Source: Methylocella sp.
GTDB taxonomy: Bacteria > Pseudomonadota > Alphaproteobacteria > Rhizobiales > Beijerinckiaceae
Assembly (NCBI GenBank): GCA_037200525.1
Contig: JBBCGG010000001.1
Coordinates: 3,774,501 to 3,838,500, forward strand
Reading direction: 5' to 3'
DNA: 64,000 nucleotides
Shown here: piece after piece, positions 56,730-64,000 of the stretch
Layout: each line of letters begins with the position of its first letter
Position numbering within the stretch: the first letter of the stretch is position 1
The notes under the pieces: model-generated
Told to the model about the DNA's origin: nothing
What the model saw: the letters and a program-made list of their open reading frames with translations, nothing else
Databases searched by the model: none
Position numbers and translations under genes: made by a program

Positions 56730-58163
56730 TTAGAACAAGGACTTCGCCGCCGCCGAGGTGGCGTCGATGAAAAGACCCGGATAAGCGAACAAGAACAGCA
56801 CGAGAAGGGTTGTCACCGCAAGCACGACTCGCAAAACAGGCGCCGGTTTGTCGAAAGCCGGAGCCGGATCGTCAAAATACATGACCTTGACGATCCGCAG
56901 GTAATAAAACGCCGCCACGGCGCTCGATAAGACGCCGATGACCGCGAGCGGGTAGAGATGCGCCTGGATCGCCGCGTTGAACACGTACCATTTGGCGAAA
57001 AAACCCGCCAACGGAGGGATTCCGGCCAGCGAAAACATCAGCATCGCGAAGAAGAACGCTGTTACAGGATCAGTCCGCGCGAGTCCCGAAAGATCGGCAA
57101 TTTTCTCGACATTGTGACCGGCGATCTGCATCGACAGGATGACCGCGAAGGTCCCGAGCGTCATAACGAGGTAGATCGCCATATAGGCCATGACGCCGAC
57201 GACGCCGGCCTCAGTTCCAGCCGCAAGGCCGACCAAAGCAAAACCGATATGACCGATGGCGGAATAGGCCATCAGGCGCTTGATGCTGGTCTGCCCGATC
57301 GCCGCGAAGGCTCCGAGCGCCATCGACAGAATGGAGATGAATACAATGATCTGCCGCCATTGCGAGGGAATGCCGGCAAACGGCGTCAGCAGAACCCGAA
57401 CCGTAATGGCGACGGCGGCCATTTTTACCGCGGTCGCAAAGAATGCGGTGACCGGCGTCGGCGCGCCCTCATAAACATCGGGCGTCCACATATGAAAGGG
57501 GGCCGCCGACATCTTGAAGGCAAGGCCTGTCATCAGAAACACCATGCCGAAGACGATGCCGAGCGAGGCCTGCCCATGCACCGCCTCTGCGATGCCGGCG
57601 AAGGAGACCGTTCCGGCGAAGCCATAAATCAGCGACGCCCCATAAAGCAGCATGCCGGACGAAAGCGCGCCGAGGACGAAATATTTGAGGCCCGCCTCAG
57701 AGGCTCGGACATTGTCGCGATGGAACGCGGCGATGACGTAGAGCGCGAGGGACATCAACTCAAGCCCGAGATAAAGCGCGATGAGGCTCTGCGCTGAAAT
57801 CAGCATCAGCATGCCGATCGTGGCCAAAAGAATGAGAATCGGAAACTCGAATTTGTCGATTTTCTCGCGAGCGAGAAAATCCTGGCCCATGACCAAAGTA
57901 ACCAGAGATCCAAGCAGCGCCAGCACCTTCATGAAACGGCCAAACCCGTCATCGATAAAGGCCCCATCGAACACCACCGCCTGGGTTTTGGCGCCGAGGA
58001 GAATGGCGAGAATTGCGGCTCCGAGAAGGCCGACGGCGATCTCGGTCATCGGCCCGTCTGACTCCTTGCCGCGAACGGCGCCAAGGAGGACGAGAACGAG
58101 AACGCCAATCGCCAGAATAACTTCCGGCAAGGAATGCGCGAGAGCGAATGAAAGCGGCGCCAT
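56730..58163 (-). CDS. nuoN: NADH-quinone oxidoreductase subunit N
   Basis: 477-residue membrane subunit of complex I with ~14 hydrophobic helices and the antiporter-like core: LYLGLELMSLALYVIAAFHRD, GLAFKMSAAPFHMWTPDVYEGAPTPVTAF and IKRLMAYSAIGHIGFALVG, carrying the conserved Glu and Lys of the proton path. ATG 58163 is used; the frame is open to 58340. Starts 11 bases after nuoM. Confidence 0.96.
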   Translation of the reverse strand: MAPLSFALAHSLPEVILAIGVLVLVLLGAVRGKESDGPMTEIAVGLLGAAILAILLGAKTQAVVFDGAFIDDGFGRFMKVLALLGSLVTLVMGQDFLAREKIDKFEFPILILLATIGMLMLISAQSLIALYLGLELMSLALYVIAAFHRDNVRASEAGLKYFVLGALSSGMLLYGASLIYGFAGTVSFAGIAEAVHGQASLGIVFGMVFLMTGLAFKMSAAPFHMWTPDVYEGAPTPVTAFFATAVKMAAVAITVRVLLTPFAGIPSQWRQIIVFISILSMALGAFAAIGQTSIKRLMAYSAIGHIGFALVGLAAGTEAGVVGVMAYMAIYLVMTLGTFAVILSMQIAGHNVEKIADLSGLARTDPVTAFFFAMLMFSLAGIPPLAGFFAKWYVFNAAIQAHLYPLAVIGVLSSAVAAFYYLRIVKVMYFDDPAPAFDKPAPVLRVVLAVTTLLVLFLFAYPGLFIDATSAAAKSLF

Positions 58164-58174
58164 GTGATCAGTCT

Positions 58175-59686
58175 CTAATGAAGGGCAAGCGCGGCGGTCT
58201 TGGTCGTCGACAAGGCCATGTCGTAATTCTTGATAAGCGCTGTTATGGAGGCGGCGGAACTTTGCAGAACAGGCGCCGGATGCAGGCCATAGAACAGCGT
58301 TAGCGCGACCAGCGGCGCAAGAATTGCGACTTCGCGCCATGACAGGTCGAGGATGTTTTGCAGGCTGGGCTTGTCGAGCGCGCCGAAGATAATGCGGCGA
58401 TAGAGGTAGAGCGCATAGGCAGCCGAAAGGATGACCCCGGTCGTCGCAAATAGACCGACCCAGCTATTGACCCTGAATGCGCCAAGAAGGCTCAGGAACT
58501 CGCCGATGAAGCCTGAGGTCCCCGGCAAGCCCACATTGGCCATGGTGAAGATCATGAAAGCGACAGCATAGAGCGGCATGCGGGCCGCGAGGCCGCCATA
58601 GGCGGCGATATCGCGCGTATGCATGCGATCATAGACGACGCCAACGCATAGAAACAGCGCGCCGGAGACAAGACCATGCGAGATCATCTGAAACACGGCG
58701 CCCTGGACGCCCTGCTCGGTCATGCTGAAGAGGCCCATGGTGACGAAACCCATATGCGCCACCGAGGAATAGGCGATGAGTTTCTTCATGTCCTCCTGCA
58801 CCAGCGCGACGAGCGAGGTGTAGATGATCGCGATGATGGAGAGCGCAAAGATTAGCGGCGCGAAATAGGACGAGGCGTCGGGGAACATCGGCAGCGAGAA
58901 GCGGATGAACCCATATCCGCCCATCTTCAACAAAACGCCGGCAAGAATGACCGAGCCCGCCGTCGGCGCTTCGACGTGAGCGTCAGGGAGCCAAGTGTGA
59001 ACCGGCCACATCGGCATCTTGACCGCGAGCGAGGCGAAGAACGCCAGAAACAGCCACTTCTGCATCGAGGCCGGGAAGTTGGTTTTCAAAAGCACGGTGA
59101 TATCGGTCGTTCCGGCGACGCCATACATCGCCATGATGGCCAGCAGCATGAGCAGCGAGCCGACCAGCGTGTAGAGGAAAAATTTGAAGCTGGCGTAGAC
59201 GCGCCGCTTGCCGCCCCAGATGCCGATGATCAGGAACATCGGAATGAGGCCGCCCTCGAAGAACAGATAGAACAACACGAGATCAAGCGCCGAAAAGACG
59301 CCAAGCATCAAGGTCTCAAGGATCAGGAAAGCGACCATATAGTCTTTGACGCGATAGGTGATCGATTTCCACGAAGCGGCGATGCAGAACGGCATCAGGA
59401 ATGCGGTGAGGATCAGGAAGGGCATCGAGAGACCATCGACGCCAAGCTTGTAGACGAGGCCGGCTCCGAACCAGGATTTCTCCTCGATGAGCTGAAAAGC
59501 CGGCGAGGACGTATCGAACTTGGAGTAGGCATAGAGCGACAACAGGAACACGATCAACGTCGTGCCGAGCGCCGCCCAACGGGCGTTATTCAAAGTGGCT
59601 TCGTCATCGCCGCGCAGAGCGATGATGAACCCCGCGCCGACGAGCGGCAAAAAGACGATGCAAGAGAGAATGCCGAAGCCAAACAT
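58175..59686 (-). CDS. nuoM: NADH-quinone oxidoreductase subunit M
   Basis: 503 residues, ~14 helices. Typical blocks [58 protein letters not shown] and [16 protein letters not shown] hold the conserved charged residues of the antiporter-like subunit. The ATG at 59686 overlaps the nuoL stop (TAATG); a frame open to 59713 is disregarded. Confidence 0.97.
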   Translation of the reverse strand: MFGFGILSCIVFLPLVGAGFIIALRGDDEATLNNARWAALGTTLIVFLLSLYAYSKFDTSSPAFQLIEEKSWFGAGLVYKLGVDGLSMPFLILTAFLMPFCIAASWKSITYRVKDYMVAFLILETLMLGVFSALDLVLFYLFFEGGLIPMFLIIGIWGGKRRVYASFKFFLYTLVGSLLMLLAIMAMYGVAGTTDITVLLKTNFPASMQKWLFLAFFASLAVKMPMWPVHTWLPDAHVEAPTAGSVILAGVLLKMGGYGFIRFSLPMFPDASSYFAPLIFALSIIAIIYTSLVALVQEDMKKLIAYSSVAHMGFVTMGLFSMTEQGVQGAVFQMISHGLVSGALFLCVGVVYDRMHTRDIAAYGGLAARMPLYAVAFMIFTMANVGLPGTSGFIGEFLSLLGAFRVNSWVGLFATTGVILSAAYALYLYRRIIFGALDKPSLQNILDLSWREVAILAPLVALTLFYGLHPAPVLQSSAASITALIKNYDMALSTTKTAALALH

Positions 59687-61662
59687 TAGCGCACTCCCCC
59701 GACCACATACCAAGTGATGATGGCGGCGAGACCGATCAGCATGGCGAAAGCATATTGGTAAATGTAACCGCTCTGCAGTTTCACGACGCGGCCGGTCACG
59801 TCAACGACGCGCGCGGCGACGCCGTCCGGCCCGAAGCGATCGATGATGGCGCCATCGCCCCCCTTCCAGAACAGGCGGCCCAGCCAAAACGCAGGACGCA
59901 CGAAAATCTTGTCGTAGAGTTCGTCAAAATACCATTTGTTGAGCAGAAACCGATAGAGCGCCGGCATGGCTTCCGCCCACCGCGACGCCGTTCCCGGCGC
60001 GAGAATATAGAGATAGAGCGCGACCAGAAACCCAACGACCATCATGATCGCCGGCATCAGACTGGCAAAATGCGGAATTTGATCCATCTCCTCCAGAATG
60101 TGATTTGTCGGAGTGAGAAAGAGCGCCCTTTTCCAAAACTCGGTGACGTCATCGCCGATGAAATCGCTGCGGAATATCATTCCCGCGAACAAAGCTCCAA
60201 TGCTCAGGACGAGCAGCGGGATCATCATGCTCAGCGGCGACTCATGCGGATTGAGCTGATGGCTGTCGTGGCCATGCGCATCATGATCGGACGCCGCGTG
60301 CGCGTCAGCGGCCCAGCGCGCTTTGCCGAAAAATGTCAGGAAGACCAGGCGCCAGGAATAAAAGGAAGTCAGCGCTGCGGCGACGACCGTCATCACATAT
60401 CCGTAGGAAGCCATCGTCTGATGTGATGCGTAGGCCGCCTCTATGATTGCATCCTTGGAGAAAAAGCCAGAAGTGAACGGGAAACCTGTCAATGACAGGG
60501 TGCCTACGGTCATCGCCGCGAAAGTGAACGGGATTTTGCGCCACAGGCCGCCCATCTGGCGCATATCCTGCTCGTGATGCATCGCCGTGATCACCGAGCC
60601 GGCGCCAAGGAAGAGGAGCGCTTTGAAGAATGCGTGGGTGAAGAGATGGAATATGGCGATTGAATAGCCGCCGACGCCAAGCGCGACGAACATATAGCCA
60701 AGCTGCGAGCAGGTCGAATAGGCGATGACGCGTTTGATGTCGGTCTGGACGAGACCGACCGTGGCGGCGAAGAAGGCCGTGGTCGCGCCAATGAAAATCA
60801 CGAAGGATAGCGCCGCCGGCGCCTCCTCGAACAATGGCGAAAGACGCGCGACCATGAAGACGCCGGCGGTGACCATGGTCGCCGCGTGGATCAGCGCTGA
60901 AACGGGCGTCGGCCCTTCCATGGCGTCCGGCAGCCAGGTGTGCAGCAGGAACTGCGCCGACTTGCCCATCGCGCCCATGAACAGCAAGAGACAGGTGATC
61001 GTCATCGCGTCCATGTCGGCGCCGAAGACATGTATCGTCGTATTTGCAAGGCCAGGCGCCGCGGCGAAAATCTGCTCGAACCCGAACGAATTGGTGAGCA
61101 GGAACACCATGAAAATGCCGAGCAGGAAGCCGAAATCGCCGACGCGATTGACGACGAACGCCTTAATCGCCGCTGCGTTCGCCGCAGGCTTTTCGTACCA
61201 GAAGCCGATCAACAGATATGAGGCGAGCCCGACCCCCTCCCAACCGAAAAACATCTGGACCAGGTTGTCGGCCGTCACCAACGCCAGCATGGCGAAGGTG
61301 AAGAGCGACAGATAGGAGAAGAAGCGCGGCCGCGAAGGATCCTCGCTCATGTAGCCGATCGAATAGAGATGGACGAGCGCCGAAACGGTAGTGACGACAA
61401 TGAGCATCACCGCCGTCAAACTATCGATGCGAAGCGACCATTCGGCCCGAAGCGCCCCCGACGTGAACCATTCGCCGAGCACGGAGACGGTGGCGGGCGC
61501 CGTTCCAAGATCGACGTCGACAAAGACGACCCATGACAATGCCGCCGCGACAAACAGCAGCGTCGTCGTGACGATCTCGGATGGGCGAGCGCCGATCCAG
61601 CGGCCGAACGGGCCGGCGATCAAAAATCCAAGCAGCGGAAGGAAGACAATTGCCGCATACAT
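59686..61662 (-). CDS. nuoL: NADH-quinone oxidoreductase subunit L
   Basis: 658 residues, the largest antiporter-like membrane subunit, with the long C-terminal lateral helix region. [57 protein letters not shown] and [20 protein letters not shown] are present. A histidine-rich loop ([17 protein letters not shown], ~460-480) stands between late helices and could bind metal, though such loops are common in this subunit. Confidence 0.97.
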   Translation of the reverse strand: MYAAIVFLPLLGFLIAGPFGRWIGARPSEIVTTTLLFVAAALSWVVFVDVDLGTAPATVSVLGEWFTSGALRAEWSLRIDSLTAVMLIVVTTVSALVHLYSIGYMSEDPSRPRFFSYLSLFTFAMLALVTADNLVQMFFGWEGVGLASYLLIGFWYEKPAANAAAIKAFVVNRVGDFGFLLGIFMVFLLTNSFGFEQIFAAAPGLANTTIHVFGADMDAMTITCLLLFMGAMGKSAQFLLHTWLPDAMEGPTPVSALIHAATMVTAGVFMVARLSPLFEEAPAALSFVIFIGATTAFFAATVGLVQTDIKRVIAYSTCSQLGYMFVALGVGGYSIAIFHLFTHAFFKALLFLGAGSVITAMHHEQDMRQMGGLWRKIPFTFAAMTVGTLSLTGFPFTSGFFSKDAIIEAAYASHQTMASYGYVMTVVAAALTSFYSWRLVFLTFFGKARWAADAHAASDHDAHGHDSHQLNPHESPLSMMIPLLVLSIGALFAGMIFRSDFIGDDVTEFWKRALFLTPTNHILEEMDQIPHFASLMPAIMMVVGFLVALYLYILAPGTASRWAEAMPALYRFLLNKWYFDELYDKIFVRPAFWLGRLFWKGGDGAIIDRFGPDGVAARVVDVTGRVVKLQSGYIYQYAFAMLIGLAAIITWYVVGGVR

Positions 61663-61669
61663 GTCCGGC

Positions 61670-61978
61670 TCAGCCCTTCATCATGTTAATGTCTTCGACC
61701 GCGATGGAGCCGCGGTTGCGATAATAGGTGACGAGAATCGCAAGCCCGATCGCCGCTTCTGCCGCCGCGACGGTCAGGATGAAGAGCGCAAAGACCTGCC
61801 CGGTCAGATCGCCGAGAAAGCCGGAGAAGGCGACAAGATTGATATTGACCGAAAGCAAGATCAGTTCGACCGACATCAACACGATGATGATGTTCTTGCG
61901 GTTGAGGATGATGCCGGCGACGCCAAGCGTGAATAGGATGGCCGCGACGACGAGAAAGTGGTTGAGCGTGAGCGTCAT
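61670..61978 (-). CDS. nuoK: NADH-quinone oxidoreductase subunit K
   Basis: 102 residues with three transmembrane helices. [36 protein letters not shown] carries the conserved membrane Glu of the E-channel, and [13 protein letters not shown] the second. Lies seven bases before nuoL. Confidence 0.97.
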   Translation of the reverse strand: MTLTLNHFLVVAAILFTLGVAGIILNRKNIIIVLMSVELILLSVNINLVAFSGFLGDLTGQVFALFILTVAAAEAAIGLAILVTYYRNRGSIAVEDINMMKG

Positions 61979-62029
61979 GGATTTGTCCGCGCGACGAGAT
62001 ATTGCGATGCTTTCATTGCGAAGTCCGCC

Positions 62030-62638
62030 TCACACGCCTTGCCGCGATGGCGTCTTGCGAATTTCGACCGCCTCAGCCGGCGTCCGCGCATTCTGCAGCG
62101 CCACATTCTGGCGCTTGACGCCGATCTTGTGGCGCAGGGTCAGAACGATGGCGCCGATCATTGCGGTGAGAAGGATCAGTCCAGCCGCCTCGAACAGATA
62201 GACATATTGCGTATAGAGCACGCGGCCGAGCGCCAGAGTATTGCTCATGCCGGGCGGCGCAGGCGTCGCAACATTCGCGATCGAGCTTGCGTCGATCGTC
62301 CAGCCGCTGACGACGAGGATCAATTCGAGCAGCACGATGGCGCCGATGGTCCCGCCAATCGGCAAATATTGCAGAACCCCCTGCTTGAATTCGGCGAAAT
62401 CGACGTCGAGCATCATGACGACGAAGAGGAACAGAACGGCCACCGCGCCGACATAAACGACGACGAGGATCATCGCCAAAAATTCCGCCCCGAGCAGAAG
62501 AAACAGGCCCGCCGCGTTGAAAAAGGCGAGGATCAGGAAAAGCACCGAATGGACGGGATTGCGCGATGAAATCACCATGAAGGCCGCGCCGATGAGGACG
62601 GCCGAAAACAGATAGAAGAACAGCGCCGGGACGTTCAT
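62030..62638 (-). CDS. nuoJ: NADH-quinone oxidoreductase subunit J
   Basis: 202 residues with five hydrophobic segments. FFLFLVVYVGAVAVLF-type motif is seen as MILVVVYVGAVAVLFLFVVMML, the conserved helix with the pi-bulge. ATG 62638 (MNVPALFFY) is preferred to the TTG two codons before. 51 bases precede nuoK. Confidence 0.95.
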   Translation of the reverse strand: MNVPALFFYLFSAVLIGAAFMVISSRNPVHSVLFLILAFFNAAGLFLLLGAEFLAMILVVVYVGAVAVLFLFVVMMLDVDFAEFKQGVLQYLPIGGTIGAIVLLELILVVSGWTIDASSIANVATPAPPGMSNTLALGRVLYTQYVYLFEAAGLILLTAMIGAIVLTLRHKIGVKRQNVALQNARTPAEAVEIRKTPSRQGV

Positions 62639-62788
62639 TGCCAAACCCTATCCTTTATCCTTGGCGCCGGCCGCAATCCGAAGGAGCAGTCAGTCGCACG
62701 CGTCCTATTATGCATTACAGTCTTTGTACCGCCCAAAGGGCGCCGTCCGAAAGGATTTGGCGCCCGCGCTTGTTCGGTCAGGACCGCC

Positions 62789-63277
62789 TCACCGGTAAGG
62801 CGCGTCGAGCGCGAGATTGCGCGCGATCTCCCGCTCCCAGCGATCGCCATTCTCGAGCAGCCGGTTCTTGTCGTAGTAAAGTTCCTCGCGCGTTTCGACC
62901 GCAAATTCCGCATTGGGCCCTTCGACGATGGCGTCGACCGGGCAAGCCTCCTGACAGAAGCCGCAATAGATGCATTTGACCATGTCGATATCATAACGGG
63001 TCGTGCGGCGGGTGCCGTCGTTCCGGCGCGGGCCGGCTTCGATCGTGATCGCCTGCGCCGGGCAGATCGCCTCGCAGAGTTTGCAGGCGATGCAGCGCTC
63101 TTCGCCGTTCGGATAACGCCGCAACGCATGTTCGCCGCGATAACGCGGGGACTGCGGATTTTTCTCATGCGGATAGTTCAGCGTCGCCTTCGGCTTGAAG
63201 AAATAGCGCATCGAAAGCATGAAGGCGCCGACGAACTCCGTCAGGAAAACCGCCTTGGCGGATTGATCAAGTTTCAT
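62789..63277 (-). CDS. nuoI: NADH-quinone oxidoreductase subunit I
   Basis: 162 residues with two 4Fe-4S motifs: [16 protein letters not shown] and [16 protein letters not shown], carrying clusters N6a and N6b in the peripheral arm. Typical length and the typical [16 protein letters not shown] lead-in. Separated from nuoJ by 150 non-coding bases and from nuoH by 67 bases containing a short triple repeat. Confidence 0.97.
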   Translation of the reverse strand: MKLDQSAKAVFLTEFVGAFMLSMRYFFKPKATLNYPHEKNPQSPRYRGEHALRRYPNGEERCIACKLCEAICPAQAITIEAGPRRNDGTRRTTRYDIDMVKCIYCGFCQEACPVDAIVEGPNAEFAVETREELYYDKNRLLENGDRWEREIARNLALDAPYR

Positions 63278-63289
63278 GATCTGTCCTTT

Positions 63290-63334
63290 CGAACGAGATT
63301 TCGTCGAACAAGATTTCGCCGAACCGCATTTTGC
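63290..63334. repeat. Three tandem 15-bp units between nuoH and nuoI
   Basis: CGAACGAGATTTCGT, CGAACAAGATTTCGC and CGAACCGCATTTTGC follow one another without gap. The first two differ at two positions, the third is more diverged. They fill most of the nuoH-nuoI spacer just upstream of the nuoI ribosome-binding region. Confidence 0.7.
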
Positions 63335-63344
63335 CGGGTGAAGA

Positions 63345-64000
63345 TCATTGCGCCATCCCCGCGCCCCAGCCGGTCAGCTGCAGCACCGCGGCGACAATGA
63401 CCACCATGGCGAGCGACATCGGCAAAAACACTTTCCAACCAAGCCGCATCAGCTGGTCGTAGCGATAGCGCGGCACGAAGGCTTTCACCATGGCGATCAT
63501 GAAGAAAACCCCGCAAACCTTCAAAATGAACCAGATGGCCCCCGGAACCAGAGTGAAAGGCGCGAAGGGGATCGGCGAAAGCCAGCCGCCGAGAAAGAGT
63601 ATGGTCGTCAGGGCGCACATGGTGATGATCGCCACATATTCAGCGAGCATGAACAGCATGTAGGGCGTCGAGGAATATTCAACCATAAAGCCCGCGACAA
63701 GCTCGGACTCGGCCTCGACAAGATCGAAAGGCGGACGGTTGGTTTCAGCCAAAACCGAAACGAAAAAGATGACGAACATCGGAAAAAGCGGCAGCCAATA
63801 CCAGCCGAACAGTCCGAAGCGCGAATTCTGGGCGTTCACTATATCGGTGAGATTGAGCGACCCGACACAGAGCAGCACCGTGATGATGACGAAGCCGATC
63901 GAGACCTCATATGAGATCATCTGAGCCGCGGAGCGCAGCGCCGACAGAAACGGATATTTTGAATTCGACGCCCAACCGCCCATGATGATGCCATAGACGC
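63345..64000 (-). CDS. nuoH: NADH-quinone oxidoreductase subunit H (5' end beyond window)
   Basis: About 218 C-terminal codons of a membrane subunit usually near 340 residues. [26 protein letters not shown] and [26 protein letters not shown] line the quinone cavity and identify NuoH. The reading frame runs off the right edge; the Met at 63983 is internal. Upstream nuo genes are expected to the right. Confidence 0.96.
   Translation of the reverse strand, partial: VYGIIMGGWASNSKYPFLSALRSAAQMISYEVSIGFVIITVLLCVGSLNLTDIVNAQNSRFGLFGWYWLPLFPMFVIFFVSVLAETNRPPFDLVEAESELVAGFMVEYSSTPYMLFMLAEYVAIITMCALTTILFLGGWLSPIPFAPFTLVPGAIWFILKVCGVFFMIAMVKAFVPRYRYDQLMRLGWKVFLPMSLAMVVIVAAVLQLTGWGAGMAQ

Overview
The window reads as a chromosomal segment of an alphaproteobacterium of the order Hyphomicrobiales (Rhizobiales), possibly a methylotroph-type lineage such as Beijerinckiaceae. 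This is inferred from high GC, from conserved Rhizobiales gene orders (mfd-sdhE/recG; pepA-holC/lptG-lptD-surA-pdxA-rsmA; nuoH-N-birA-rnj-mce), and from an NAD-dependent formate dehydrogenase lying near a formamidase/amide transport cluster. No rRNA, tRNA, CRISPR array, intact insertion sequence or phage was seen.

Layout. 1-10264: mfd (cut by the window edge) and sdhE on the minus strand and recG on the plus strand, normally neighbours, are split by about 4.5 kb of surface-glycan cargo (frameshifted sulfotransferase, GT-B glycosyltransferase, pyruvyltransferase/glycosyltransferase fusion). In the middle lies a scar in which a recG 5' fragment abuts an sdhE 5' fragment. 10265-14400: MFS transporter, methyltransferase, holC and pepA on the minus strand. 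14898-21657: envelope and housekeeping operon lptG-lptD-surA-pdxA-rsmA; lptF is not where it is usually found. 21679-27483: FNT channel, SGNH hydrolase overlapping an OpgC-like acyltransferase, NAD(P)H-hydrate repair enzyme, hspQ, K+ channel. 27957-33856: two secreted beta-propeller proteins (one with a cytochrome c domain), an azoreductase, an aldo-keto reductase and a transglutaminase-like protein.

34262-52546 is the most distinctive region, an amide/formamide utilisation locus: aliphatic amidase amiE with a sigma-54-like promoter, an outer-membrane porin, fmdB, formamidase fmdA and a five-gene Urt-type ABC transporter. It continues with a divergently encoded fused NCS1-transporter/Cys-cluster/histidine kinase/receiver protein of 1127 residues and its LuxR-type response regulator. 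Three perfect dyads lie in the divergent intergenic region between urtA and the sensor gene and are candidate operators. A NAD-dependent formate dehydrogenase with a LysR regulator lies just beyond, so amide uptake, hydrolysis to ammonia plus formate, and formate oxidation to CO2 and NADH could run as one pathway.

53794-64000: mce, rnj, birA and the distal complex I operon nuoNMLKJIH, with nuoH cut by the window edge. Two genes carry single-base frameshifts at short homopolymers (sulfotransferase, ICMT-like methyltransferase); sequencing error cannot be excluded. Positions and motifs were read by eye; family assignments rest on recognised motifs and gene context, not on database searches.
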